Source: CANKHA01 sp963731585 (GTDB lineage Bacteria; Pseudomonadota; Alphaproteobacteria; Rhizobiales; Xanthobacteraceae). From it: a stretch of DNA of 64,000 bases. Under the pieces are notes generated by a model, which was not told where the DNA came from, searched no databases, and was given only the letters and a program-made list of their open reading frames with translations. How positions within the stretch are numbered: position 1 is the stretch's first letter; each line of letters starts with the position of its first letter. The translations under genes were made by a program, and so were the position numbers. The stretch spans positions 744,001 to 808,000 of the forward strand of contig CAVSWC010000003.1 in assembly GCA_963731585.1 (NCBI GenBank), in the 5' to 3' direction. Of this stretch, positions 16,951 to 27,123 are shown piece after piece.

Positions 16951-18726
16951 ATGACTGCGATCCCGACGGCCAGCAGTATCCGAAGGCCGCTAGACGGCTC
17001 ACGGTTCGTGACGTGGTTCCGCGAGCATTGGATCAGCATGGCTGCGGCGGTGGTCCTGGTCTGGATCGTGATCGTTCCGCTGGCCTACCTCATCGTCTTC
17101 AGCTTTCGGTCCGGCACTGCGGCGGCCCCCGGCGATTGGACGCTCGCCAACTACGCATACGTCTACACCAGCCAGCTGACGCACGAGGCGCTTGGCAACA
17201 CGCTGATCTACACCACGGCGGTGGCCACGCTCAGCATGGCGATCGCCGGAGGCCTGGCGTGGCTCGTCGAGCGCACGGATATGCCTTACCGCGGCGCCGC
17301 CTGGGTGATGATCCTGCTGCCGATCGCGATGCCCGGCATGCTCTCCTCCATGGCGTGGATCCTGCTCCTCGGGCCCCGCACCGGACTGATCAACGTCATG
17401 CTGCGCGAGCTTCTCGCGCCGTTCGGCTACGAGGCTCCCACGGGCCCGATCAACGTCTACAGTCTCGGAGGAATGATCTTCGTCGAAAGCGTGCGCGGCA
17501 GCACGACATTGTTCTTGATGCTGGTCGCGGGCTTCCGCCTGATGGATCCCGCGCTCGAAGAGGCCGCCTCGATGTCCGGCGCGCGCGACCAGCTACACGC
17601 TCCGCAAGATCACCCTGCCGCTCATGCTTCCCATGCTGCTGGCGACGTGGATGTACTCTTTTATCGGAACGCTCGACGACTTCGAAACGCCGCTTCTCAT
17701 CGGCCTTCCGGCGCAGATCTTTCTGCTTCCGACCGTCATCTACTTCACGGCCTATCTCAGTTCGGCCTGGGGCCTCGCGGCGGCCTATGCGACGATATTC
17801 CTGCTGATTTCGGTCGTTCTGGTCGGTCATCTATCATCGGGTCGTGCTGCGCCGCACCAGCCAGTTCGCGACGGTCACCGGGAAAGCCTTCAGGCCGCGG
17901 CAGATCGAGCTCGGCGGAATGCGCTGGCCCGCGCTGGCGCTCGTGATCTTCTACTTCTTCCTGGCGGTGCTGCTGCCGCTGCTGATCCTGCTTCTGGCTT
18001 CCCTGCTGCCTTACTACCGGGTGCCGTCGCTCGACATGTTCAGCGATCTGACCCTCGCCAATTACGAGCGGCTGTTCTCCGAGACGCGCGTGCTGCGGGC
18101 CGCAGCCAATTCGCTCTGGGTGTCGTTCTGGGTTGCGAGCGGAACCATGATCCTGGCTTTTCTGCTCGCCTGGGTGATCGTCCGCCAGCGCGTGCCTGGC
18201 CGGATCATCCTGGATTCGATCGCGTTCATCCCGCACGCCATTCCGGCAGTGGTCGTGGCCGTCGCCATGATCATGTTCTACCTGTCGCCGGCGATGCACT
18301 GGACGGGCCTTTATGGCGGTTTCGTCGTGCTCTCGCTGGCGCTGGTGACGCGGTTCATTGCTTTCGCGAGCCGAACCTCGAACGCGGCGATGACCCAGAT
18401 CGAAGCTTCGCTGGAGGAAGCCGCTTATGTCAGCGGGGCGCAGGAAGGCACGCGTGCTCGCGCGCATCCTGTTTCCATTGCTGTTGCCGACATTCGTCGC
18501 CGGATGGATATTCGTGGCGGCGAATACCTTTCGCAACCTGAACGTATCGCTGCTCTTGTCGACGCCGCAAAACGAGTTGATCTCCGTCACGCTCTACGAC
18601 TATTGGGAGCGTCAGGCGGACTTCTCGATGGCGGCGACGCTCGGAGTGGTGCTCGTTGTCGGGCTAGCCTTGATCACCATTCTGGCCAGACAGATGATCG
18701 CGCGGGGTTATTCGGGCAATGATTAG
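16951..18726 (+). CDS. ABC transporter permease, fused double BPD domain (Fbp/Pot type), three frameshifts
   Basis: This inner-membrane permease of about 590 residues is built from two tandem BPD_transp_1 units, as in FbpB-like iron(III) or polyamine/thiamine importers. Each unit has about six hydrophobic segments. The first begins at SMAAAVVLVWIVIVPLAYL and carries the EAA loop ALEEAASMSGA. The second begins at ALALVIFYFFLAVLLPLL and carries SLEEAAYVSGAQ. Frames shift by one extra base each near 17590, 17830 and 18440, and the protein then runs to GYSGND and the stop at 18726. ATG 16951 is the first in-frame start before the first transmembrane segment. The binding protein and ATPase genes follow immediately in one operon. 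Confidence 0.82.
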
Positions 18727-18769
18727 CCCGCGCGCAGCAAAGCGTAACAATACCGTCAGGGAGGTTGAT

Positions 18770-19853
18770 ATGAATGCGTTGAAATGCCTACTCGTCGCAG
18801 CTTGTAGCACGGTGCTGTTGGCGCCCGCGGCAAGCTACGGCGCGGAGAAGAATGCGGCCGGGCTACCTCAGCTACGCAAGCCACGACGAGCTCGTAAAGG
18901 CGGCCAAGGCGGAAACCGGAACGCTCCAGTTGACGATCGCCCTGACGCAGCCCGGCATCGACGAGCTCGTCAAACTCTTCACCGCGACCTACGGCATCAA
19001 GGCCGTGGGGCAGGATGTCGGCCAGTCCGACTCCCGGATACTCCTGGAGATCAAGGCCGGAACCAACAAAAGCGATATCTTGCACATGGAGGAGGAGCTG
19101 GGCCTCGATAACTACTACCCGCACCTCTACAAGATGAACATCCTCGGCATGGCCGAGAAAAAGATCATCGACGTGCCGGTCAAGATGATCAATCCGAAAC
19201 AGCCGAACGCGATCGCGCTCGGCAGTGCGCTGGCCGGGGTGTCGTACAACTCGAAGCTTCTGCCGGCCGGTTTCGAAATCAAATCCTACGAGGACCTGCT
19301 CGATCCCAGGCTGAAGAACGGCCAGATCTGGGTCGACGTCTCGCAGGCATCGGGCCTCGCCGCTCTCTTCGTCGTGTGGGGCAAGGACAAGGTCATCGAC
19401 TACACGACCAAGCTTGGCGAGCAGAAACCGGTGTGGACGACCGGCGCGACGCGCTCGATCACGGCCATGGCGGCGGGCGAATACGCCGTCGGCTCGCTCA
19501 ACCACTACCATTCGGTGATCCGGGTCCGGGAGCAACGCAAGGCGCCACATATCAATGCGGTGTTGCTCGAGCCGGTACCGGTTCGGCTCAACAACATCTG
19601 GGGGATCAACGAAAAGTCGACCATGCCGGCAAGCGCGATGCTGTTCATCGAATTTGTTGCGAGCGTCAAGGCTCAGGAGATCTTCGACCGCGAAGGGCCG
19701 ATCAAGGGTTCGGTTTTCAAGCCGGGCTCGCTGCCCAACAAGCTGGTCGAGGGCAAGAAGATCGCCTTCATAGGCTGGGATGATGTCGATGAGATCGAGC
19801 CGATGCAGAAGCGGATCTTCGAGTCGTGGAAGTTCCCGGTAGCGAAGAAATGA
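18770..19853 (+). CDS. ABC transporter extracellular solute-binding protein (Fe3+/PotD type), frameshift near 18860
   Basis: This periplasmic binding protein of about 360 residues is of the iron(III)/spermidine (type 1/13) family and captures the transporter's substrate. AGGGAGG precedes the ATG at 18770. The signal peptide is LLVAACSTVLLAPAASYGAE. One extra base near 18860 separates it from the mature part, which begins ASHDELVKAAKAETG-like and includes LLEIKAGTNKSDILHME, SYEDLLDPRLKNG and ASAMLFIEFVASVKAQEIF. The stop overlaps the ATPase start in ATGA. No Tyr pair typical of ferric-binding proteins is obvious, so a small organic solute is as likely as iron. Confidence 0.82.
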
Positions 19854-21086
19854 CCGATCTCCCGCTAAAGGATCGGGACGGATCGGCACAGCCGGTCCGT
19901 CCCGGACAACTGACAGTCAGGAACCTCGAAAAGTCCTTCGTATCGCGTCAAGAAGTCGTCCGGGTGATCAGGGACGTTTCATTCTCGATCGAACCCGGCC
20001 AGTTCTTTACCTTGCTCGGCCCGTCGGGCTGCGGAAAGAGCACGACCCTGCGGTGTATCGCGGGTCTGGAAAAAGCCGATCGGGGCCACTATCGCGGCGG
20101 GCGGCCGGGTGCTCGCCGATTCCGAAACGCGCCATTTCGTAGCGGCGTCGGAACGCGACTTCGGCATGGTGTTCCAGAGCTACGCGATCTGGCCGCACAT
20201 GACCGTGGCGCAGAACGTGGCCTTCCCGCTCCACGCCAATCAACGTCGCCACAAGCTTTCCCGCAAGCAGATCGCGGACCGGGTCGAGCAGGCGCTCGCC
20301 ATGGTTCGACTGGACCAGTACGGCGGCCGCATGGCCACGAAGCTGTCCGGTGGTCAGCAGCAGCGGCTGGCGCTCGCGCGCGCACTGATCACGCGTCCCG
20401 AAGTGCTGTTGCTCGATGAGCCCTTGTCCAATCTCGACGCAGGCTTGCGCGACCATATGCGCAGCGAGCTGCGGGCGATGCAGCTGCGGACCGGCGTGAC
20501 GACGCTCTATGTGACGCACGACCAGGCGGAAGCATTCAGCATGTCGGACGTCATCGCCGTGATGGATTCAGGTATCCTGGTTCAACAGGGCGCGCCGCGC
20601 GAAATCTACTCGCGCCCCGCCACCACATTCGTTGCCACCTTCGTCGGGCGGACAAACCTGCTTTCGGTCGTGCGGCCGCCGGCGCAGGGCGCGACCGGGG
20701 TCGTCCCGGTCGAGACCAGCATCGGACCGGTGCTGGTGAATGCCGAAAGCAACCGGCAGATCGGCCCGAGCGACTCCATCGTCATCCGGCCCGAGGATTT
20801 GCAGATTTCGTCGAAGGCGCCGCCCGCCGGACGCGGCAACGTGTTTCTCGGGCGCGTGCGCCGGCCGATCTTTCTCGGCGAGAACGTCGAGCTGGAAATC
20901 GAAATCCGCGGCGAGATCCTGATGAGCCGGCAGCATCCTTCGTTCGTGTTCGCTGCGGGGGATGAGGTCCATGTCGAGCTGCCGGTGGACCGCTGTGTCG
21001 TCGTGTCCGGCGCCGCGGCAGGGGTCGGATCCCACATTCGCGCCCCGGGCGAGCACGCCGGAACGGACAAGAACGCAGCCGAATAA
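19850..21086 (+). CDS. ABC transporter ATP-binding protein (PotA/FbpC family), frameshift near 20100
   Basis: This cytoplasmic ATPase of about 410 residues energises the adjacent permease. Walker A is GPSGCGKSTT, the Q-loop is GMVFQSYAIWPHMT, the signature is LSGGQQQRLALARAL, Walker B is VLLLDEPLSNLD and the switch His is in YVTHDQAEA. A TOBE-type domain follows (VRPEDLQISS-like VIRPEDLQ, near residue 310). One extra base near 20100 splits the frame just after the Walker A helix. The start overlaps the binding-protein stop by four bases (ATGA), typical of coupled translation. The FAH gene follows 21 bp later. Confidence 0.88.
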
Positions 21087-21107
21087 AATTTCGAAGGGAG
21101 ACTGGCA

Positions 21108-21947
21108 GTGAAATTCGCGACGTTGAGCACGGGGCAAGTGGTCGCCGGGACAAAAGACGGCTATCGCATCGTCAATAACCGGAAGTCGATGATCGAGGTG
21201 ATCGAGAATCCGTCCGGGCTGACATTCTCCGGCGATCCGATGGCGTTGCCCGAGACGCTGTCGCCACCCGTCCCGAAACCATCGAAGATCTGGGCCGCGG
21301 CCGGCAACTTTTATCGCGGCGTCAATGCGAAGGACCCGGACGGCAAGAGCAGCCGCGGCGAGGCGACGACCTTGTCGAAGGAAGAGCTCCTGCACTCGAT
21401 CTTCCTGAAGCCGCCGTCCGCCATCATCGGACCCGGCGACAGCATCGTTATCCCCCCGGGCGCCGGAGGCGTGTTTCCGGAGGTCGAACTCTGCATCGTC
21501 ATCGGCAAGCGGTGCCGGGGGCTCACCGTCGAGCAGGCGCCGTCGGCGATTTTCGGCTACGCCATCATGCTCGACGTCACCGCGCGCAACTACGGCCCGA
21601 AGCAATCGGGCAAATCGATGCGCTGCATCCGCAAGGGCTACGATACCTTCGCGCCGTTTGGGCCGGCCATCACCACGCGCGATGAAATCCCGGATTGGGC
21701 CAAGACGAAAATGAACCTGTGGGTGAACGGCGAGCTGCGCCAGAGCGCGACCAACGAAACCATGATCAATGGCGTGCCCGAACTGGTGAGCTTCCTGTCG
21801 CGCGTTTGCACGCTGGAGCCCGGCGATCTGATCTCATGCGGAACCCCGGACTCGCCCGAGCATCAGCAACAGCTGAAGGCCGGCGACACGATGATTGCCG
21901 AGATCGAAGGTATCGGCAAAATGAAGCTCGGCATCCGCGCCGCCTAA
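21108..21947 (+). CDS. Fumarylacetoacetate hydrolase (FAH) family protein
   Basis: This 279-residue FAH-fold enzyme cleaves C-C bonds of, or decarboxylates/hydrates, 2-oxo or acylpyruvate acids with a divalent metal. Metal ligands lie in PEVELCIVIGK (Glu-x-Glu, near residue 125) and the Asp of YAIMLDVTARN. The substrate-binding tail is SCGTPDSPEHQQQLKAGD. The start is a GTG at 21108 behind GAAGGGAG. It directly follows the ABC ATPase and is probably in that operon, suggesting the transporter imports a compound that is processed to an acylpyruvate-type acid. Its last 305 bp (21643-21947) recur almost exactly at 29380-29684. Confidence 0.9.
   Translation: MKFATLSTGQVVAGTKDGYRIVNNRKSMIEVIENPSGLTFSGDPMALPETLSPPVPKPSKIWAAAGNFYRGVNAKDPDGKSSRGEATTLSKEELLHSIFLKPPSAIIGPGDSIVIPPGAGGVFPEVELCIVIGKRCRGLTVEQAPSAIFGYAIMLDVTARNYGPKQSGKSMRCIRKGYDTFAPFGPAITTRDEIPDWAKTKMNLWVNGELRQSATNETMINGVPELVSFLSRVCTLEPGDLISCGTPDSPEHQQQLKAGDTMIAEIEGIGKMKLGIRAA
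21643..21947 (+). repeat. Direct repeat copy 1 (3' end of the FAH gene)
   Basis: This 305-bp segment matches 29380-29684 in the same orientation. By eye there are about nine mismatches and no gaps. Both copies end at the FAH stop codon (TAA here, TGA there). The copies are about 7.7 kb apart and bracket the carboxylate module. Confidence 0.9.
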
Positions 21948-22747
21948 GGCACTTTGGCCCGGAACGCATCGACCGCACCGCGGGCAGCATCCATGAGGAG
22001 AACGGCGTCAGCTGCATATGTGAACATGCGGCATCCGCGCTCATGCCAAGGCGTTATCTCTTCTGGCCGGTGGATCATAGCGGACGAAGCACATCTTCCG
22101 TCCGAGCTCGCTTTGACCTGTCGCATGACGGTTTCAGTGGCAGCGACAACTTGCGGATGATCGATCTGACCCGGCAGCCCCATAGCAACCGACAGATCGC
22201 CGCGTCCTACGCCAATCACGTCCGCTCCCGGGTGAACAGCGGCAATTTGCTCGATAGACCTGATCGCCTCGGCGTCCTCGACGATGGCCCAAAGACATAC
22301 TCTTTCGTTCTGGCGCCTGGCGTGTTCGGGGAAATCGGAGCGGCGTGAGTTGTAACCGCCAATCCGTGTATGACCGCAGGCGCCACGATGCCCGAGGGGA
22401 GCGTAGTAGATCGCATCCGCTGCAGCACGAATGTCCGAGGCATTCTTAACACCGGGCAAGGAGATGCCTTCAGCACCCATCTCAAGGACCTTGAGAATAA
22501 GGCTGGGCTCATGGCTATGCAGGCGCACGACCGCAGATATCCCTCCCGCATCTGCCGCGCGGAGCATGTGTGCAAGAGTCTGCCAGTCAGGCGACGAATG
22601 CTGCATGTCCATCACGACGTAGTCCATGCCGGCACGCGCAAACAGTTCGACGACTTCGGGCGATGGAAAAGTGACGTAACACCCGATCAGCGGCGTTCCC
22701 GCCCTGATCTTCGATTTCAATCCAGCAGGCGAACACGTAGCGGTCAT
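21944..22747 (-). CDS. HpcH/HpaI aldolase family protein
   Basis: This 267-residue class II aldolase-like TIM barrel is of the HpcH/HpaI family, which cleaves 4-hydroxy-2-oxo acids to pyruvate plus an aldehyde, or acts on citramalyl/malyl thioesters. Motifs include AGMDYVVMDMQHSSPD, AEGISLPGVKNASDIR (metal-ligand Glu region) and GADVIGVGRGDLSVAMG. The frame is intact. Its 3' end overlaps the convergent FAH gene by four bases, and its start overlaps the TctA stop in ATGA, so it is the last gene of the tctC-tctB-tctA operon. This suggests that the imported carboxylate, or a derivative, is cleaved by this aldolase. Confidence 0.9.
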   Translation of the reverse strand: MTATCSPAGLKSKIRAGTPLIGCYVTFPSPEVVELFARAGMDYVVMDMQHSSPDWQTLAHMLRAADAGGISAVVRLHSHEPSLILKVLEMGAEGISLPGVKNASDIRAAADAIYYAPLGHRGACGHTRIGGYNSRRSDFPEHARRQNERVCLWAIVEDAEAIRSIEQIAAVHPGADVIGVGRGDLSVAMGLPGQIDHPQVVAATETVMRQVKASSDGRCASSAMIHRPEEITPWHERGCRMFTYAADAVLLMDAARGAVDAFRAKVP

Positions 22748-24236
22748 CGTGCGGCCGCCGGGCGTCGAGCGCGCATCAGCAGCGGAATAACGAGCACAGC
22801 GGCGGCGATCAAAAGCAGACCGAGAGAGATTGGTCGCGTGAAGAAGATGCTTGGATCACCCAAACTTGCCATCAGCGACCGCCGAAACTGCGTTTCAAGG
22901 AGCGGGCCAAGAATGAGACCAATAAGGCAAGGCACCAGCGGAATATGAAGTAGCCGCATGGCGAATCCTGCCAGACCGATCGCAAGCAATATCGCCACGT
23001 CCACGACGTTGGTGTTGAGGGTGTAGGCGCCCATAATGGAAAAGCAGAGAATTCCTGCGAACAGCCAAGGCCTGGGGATCGTTAACAGACGCACCCAAAT
23101 CCCGATCAGCGGGAAATTGAGAATGAGCAGCAGAGCGTTGCCGATATACAGACTGGCGATCATGCCCCAGACGAGGTCGGGTTTGCTTTGAAACAACAGC
23201 GGCCCCGGGCGCAGCCCATATTGCTGGAAAGCGGCGAGCATTATCGCCGCAGTGGCGGATGTCGGCAGCCCAAGCGCAAGTAGCGGGCTGAGGGCGGCGG
23301 CAGCGGAGGCGTTGTTCGCCGCTTCCGGCCCAGCCACGCCTTCGATCGCTCCCTTGCCGAACTCCTCGGGGTTCCTGGCGAGTTTCTTTTCGGTGACGTA
23401 GGACAGAACGGTTGGGACTTCGCTGCCTCCCGCCGGCAATGTCCCGAGGGCAAACCCGATGCCCGTGCCCCGCAGCCAAGGCCGCCATGACCGCGCCCAG
23501 TCGCTCTTGCCATCCAGAGCGAGCCTTTCAGCGCGTAAATCTCTTCCTTGACGAAGCGGAAGCGAGCGGCCGAATACATCGTTTCACCGATGGCAAAAAG
23601 CGCTACCGCAACGATGACCGTGTCGATGCCGTCGAGGAGTTCGAGAACGCCGAAGGTAAATCTCGGGCTACCGGATAGCGGTTCCAAACCCACCGTGCCG
23701 AGAAGAAGACCGAGAAAGAGCGAGAGCAGGCCCCGCGGCACGGAAGTCCCAAACAGCGCGGATACGCTGGTAAAGGCCAGGACCATAAGGGCGCAAAATT
23801 CCGGCGGACCCAGCATCAACGCAATATTCGCCATCGGCTGCGCGACGAAAGTGAGCCCGATGGTGCCGATCGTGCCGGCGATGAATGACCCGATTGCCGC
23901 CGTAGCCAGAGCCTGCGCCGCGCGGCCCTTGCGCGCCATCGCGTTGCCTTCCAGCGCCGTCATCATCGCGCCCGCCTCGCCGGGTGTGTTGAGCAAAATG
24001 GCGGCGGTCGAGCCGCCGTACTGCGCTCCGTAGTAGATGCCGGCAAACATGATGAACGCCGATGTGGGTTCGAGACCGAACGTCATCGGCAACAGAAGGG
24101 CAACCGTGGTCGCCGGGCCAATACCCGGAAGCACGCCGATAGCCGTTCCAAGGGTTACGCCGATTGCAGCCCACATCAGGTTGAACGGCGTAAGCGCGAT
24201 TGAAAACCCGTGAGCAAGCAGGCCAAGCGTTTCCAT
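22744..24236 (-). CDS. tctA: Tripartite tricarboxylate transporter large permease TctA (frameshift near 23505)
   Basis: This is the large membrane subunit of a sodium/proton-driven tripartite tricarboxylate transporter, about 500 residues with 10-12 hydrophobic helices. Hallmarks are GIGPATTVALLLPMTFG near residue 45, YYGAQYGGSTAAILLNTPGE near 75 and the second-half repeat GLPTSATAAIMLAAF. One base is missing near 23505; restoring it links LKGSLWMG to LPAGGSEVPTVLSY. It lies downstream of tctB with an 18-bp gap and overlaps the aldolase gene by four bases. The substrate is probably a di- or tricarboxylate; neighbouring malonyl-CoA decarboxylase and isocitrate-lyase-type enzymes hint at malonate- or methylcitrate-like compounds. 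Confidence 0.88.
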
Positions 24237-24254
24237 GTCCCGAGCCCCCGTCGC

Positions 24255-24754
24255 TTACGTTAGAAAGCGCGAGACAAGCCAACCCGCCGGAAGATTAAGG
24301 CCCAGCCCGTAGTTGAAAATCACAAAAGTCAGAACGCTGAAAACGAGTTCCAGGACCAGGTCGACGGCCGTTCGGCGGCTCCCGAACGCCCGCGCGCCGA
24401 GAGCAAACACCACCGTGATGACCGGAATCAGCCGAGAACAACAAGAAGCGCTATCGCCACCACGAGAGCGAGAACGATCAGAACAACCGGTAACCAGTCA
24501 ATCTCTTCGCCGGGAACCGGCGCGGCATCCTGACCGAATGCGCCAAGGAGAATGGGCAACCCCGACAGAATCATGCCCGCGGCAATCATCAGGGGAAACA
24601 GGCTCGGTCCCAGGCTGTCGTAGGTGCTGCCGTCGCGATAGCCGCTGGCCGTAATCGCAACGGCAACGCCCAGAACAATCGCGAAAATGCCAAGGGCCGC
24701 TTCCGAAAGCCGGACATTGCCCAGCGCAACTCTCGCTCGCTCAATCCTGGTCAT
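24255..24754 (-). CDS. tctB: Tripartite tricarboxylate transporter small permease TctB (frameshift near 24436)
   Basis: This small membrane subunit of the TctABC carrier has about 165 residues and four hydrophobic segments (ALGIFAIVLGVAVAIT, LFPLMIAAGMILSGL, LPVVLIVLALVVAIALLVVL and the C-terminal LVLELVFSVLTFVIFNYG). The family landmark YDSLGPSLFPLMIA sits near residue 45. One C is missing near 24436; adding it continues the frame to the TAA at 24255. The ATG at 24754 has GAGGCGG upstream and is preferred to a TTG at 24775. It lies between tctC and tctA. Confidence 0.85.
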
Positions 24755-24790
24755 CGGGAAGCCGCCTCGGTGCAAGACATCATCGGTTCA

Positions 24791-25763
24791 CTACTGCTGT
24801 GCCAACATCCCGATATCCTGCAGAATTTCCTTGAGACGCGCTTCCTCGGTCCGCTGAAACGCGGCGTAGTCGGCACGCTTCAGATAGAGATCGTTCCAGC
24901 CCCGCTCGGCCAGCATTTTCTGCCAGGAAGGGGTCTTGACCATTTTTTCGAAGACCTCAGACAACTTATCGAGATCGGCCTCGCTGAGCGACGGATGCGC
25001 AGAAAGGCCGCGCCAGTTAGTCACCACGACATCGATACCCTTCTCCTTCAGCGTCGGGGCATTGATCCCCTCGAGGCGTGCGGGGGAGCCCACCGCGAGC
25101 ACGCGAATTTTGCCCGCTTCAATCTGCGGCCGGAAGTCCTGGTAGCCGCCGGCTCCGACGGCGACATGACCGCCAAGCACGGCGGCGACGATCTCGCCGG
25201 TGTTGGTATGCGGGATGAAGTTCAGCTTTTTCGCATCGACGCCAACGGCCTTCGAAATCATCGCATAGAAGATATGATCGGTCGAACCACGCGATCCAGC
25301 TCCCCAAAGAACAGAAGGCGGGTTGGCCTTGTACTTCGCTATCAAGTCATCGACCGTCTTGAATTCCGACTCCGTGCGCACAACAAGGATTTCATACTCA
25401 CCCGCGATCCGCGCCAAAGGCGCGACGCTGCGCAGCGAGACCGGGCTTTTGTTGGAAAGCGGAAACACCAGGCTTCCTGCGCCGTTCGTCAGCACGGCGT
25501 TGGCGTTACCGGACTTCGACGTCACGAATTGCGAGATCGCCGTCATCCCGCCGCCGCCCGCCACGTGCGTGACCTGTGTGGCCGCAACAAGTTTCTCCGC
25601 TTTGAGAGCTTCCTCGAACGCACGCGCAGCTTGATCGAGACCGCTGCCGGGACCGCCCGGCACGACAAACTCAAGCCGATTCATCTGCGCACTGGCACTC
25701 GCCGTCGCCATCATCAGCAGGCCAGCGGTAACAAACAGATTCCGCAACAAAGCGTTGTTCATC
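24791..25763 (-). CDS. tctC: Periplasmic carboxylate-binding protein TctC (Bug family)
   Basis: This high-affinity binding subunit of the tripartite tricarboxylate transporter has 323 residues. The signal peptide is LLRNLFVTAGLLMMATASASA, read here from residue 5. Mature landmarks are LEFVVPGGPGSGLDQAARAF, THVAGGGGMTAISQF and VLWGAGSRGSTDHIF. Two in-frame ATGs compete: GGAGG abuts the one at 25769 but stands six bases before 25763, so 25763 is chosen. The longer open frame to 25945 lacks any start signal. tctB follows 36 bp later. It is the first gene of a four-gene minus-strand operon ending in the HpcH/HpaI aldolase. Confidence 0.92.
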
Positions 25764-26019
25764 TTCATCCTCCACAGAGCCACCTCGACTTCGGCGAGGT
25801 TTGTTGATGCCTGTATAGGTGGCGAAGAAACGTACTTGTCAACGGCACAGACGTGCGAACGAGGCCGGAAAATCAAGGGTTTTTCGTATTTCCATAGCCG
25901 CCGGACTATCGGAGCTTTGCGCTGCAAAACGCAGAACGGCGGCATGGCGCGAAATTCACCACAACGCGCTCGCGCCGTCCATGTTTGCTTGAATATGGAA
26001 AAAAAATTTGCAGGTTGAG

Positions 26020-27000
26020 CTATTTTTGACCGCTCTTTACCACTGCAAGGCTCGGATTTGCCCTCGATTGCGCCACATCATCGCCTGCGGCCAATAAAGC
26101 AAAAGCGCGGACGCGGTCAATCAACGCCGTCTGGAGCGGCGTAAAACTTCGGTCCCGACGATAGACCAGGACCACGGGGACATGCAATCGGAGGCCCGGC
26201 ACCTCGACCATGTTCAGCATACCGGACGCAAGCTCGTCCTTCAGGGCAGCCCGAAACAGGAAGCTCAGGCCAACGTCAGAGCGGACCGCGCGCTTTATGG
26301 ATTCCGTATGGCTTAGTTCCAGAACGACATTCTTTCGTTCAACTCCGAGACCTGCAAGAACTCTATCCTCAATATTGCGTCTCACGATTGATTTCGGACC
26401 GGTCACAAACGGCAGCTTGGCAATGTCATGAACGTCGATTGTCTTTCCGACTGTTCGGTTCAGCGGCGATGCAACCAGCACCAAGGGTTCATTCCAGAGC
26501 AGCTCGACAACAAGATTATCCGAGATATCGCCTTCCGTGGTCATGAGACCGAAATCGCACTCGCCCGCGCGCACCGCCTCGCCCGCAGCGGGAGAATTCG
26601 ACACGTGGGTTGAAATAATGGCCTCCGGATGGGAGCTGTGAAATGCGATCACAATTTCCGGAAGAATATACGAGCCAACGGTGAGCGAAGCGGCGACGGA
26701 AACGTTCGCTGCGGAGCCACCGCGCAGGCTGCCAATTTCACGCTCCAGCTGCCGCTTGCTCGCGAGGACCTCGGCGGCCCAGGAGAAGACGCGCTCCCCC
26801 GCCTCGGTGAGGGTTATGTTTCGGCCGGCGCGGCCGACGAGTCTCACGCCGAGCTTTGCCTCCAGGCTGCGGATGTGGGCGGTGACCACCGGTTGAGCAA
26901 TTCCTATTTTCTCCGCCGCCCTGGTGACACTTCGCAGTTCCCCTACACAGCAAAAGATCTCGAGCTTCTGCAGCGTTATGCCGGAGTCGATTTCGCGCAT
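26020..27000 (-). CDS. LysR-family transcriptional regulator
   Basis: This is a LysR-type regulator of 326 residues. The winged helix-turn-helix lies at about residues 9-67 (LQKLEIFCCVGELRSVTRAA, AQPVVTAHIRSLEAKLG), followed by a LysR_substrate effector domain (SVAASLTVGSYILPEIV onward). The start is uncertain: ATG 27000 is chosen, but a TTG at 27024 is also in frame and neither has a clear Shine-Dalgarno. It is transcribed away from the isocitrate-lyase-family gene across a 123-bp region with a palindrome. It stands upstream of the tct operon in the same direction, so it probably controls both sides in response to the imported acid. Confidence 0.92.
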   Translation of the reverse strand: MREIDSGITLQKLEIFCCVGELRSVTRAAEKIGIAQPVVTAHIRSLEAKLGVRLVGRAGRNITLTEAGERVFSWAAEVLASKRQLEREIGSLRGGSAANVSVAASLTVGSYILPEIVIAFHSSHPEAIISTHVSNSPAAGEAVRAGECDFGLMTTEGDISDNLVVELLWNEPLVLVASPLNRTVGKTIDVHDIAKLPFVTGPKSIVRRNIEDRVLAGLGVERKNVVLELSHTESIKRAVRSDVGLSFLFRAALKDELASGMLNMVEVPGLRLHVPVVLVYRRDRSFTPLQTALIDRVRAFALLAAGDDVAQSRANPSLAVVKSGQK

Positions 27001-27047
27001 TGGTTGGTACCTATAGCCCAGCAACTATCGCTTCGTTTCAAGCAAGT

Positions 27048-27067
27048 ATTGGAATTGATGGTCCAAT
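27048..27067. promoter_or_regulatory. Candidate LysR operator (ATTGGA-N8-TCCAAT)
   Basis: A perfect 6-bp-arm palindrome with an 8-bp spacer lies between the divergent LysR gene (start 27000) and the lyase gene (start 27124). Size and location fit a LysR recognition half-site pair, with T-N11-A geometry available inside it. Confidence 0.5.
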
Positions 27068-27123
27068 TAGTATCTACATATCCCAATGCTGTCCACGCAC
27101 TTGCATCAACAACCGGGGCTTCG

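Noticed and set aside
24770..25807. Plus-strand open frame of 345 codons
   Set aside because: Antisense to tctC, which has a signal peptide, ribosome site and family motifs.
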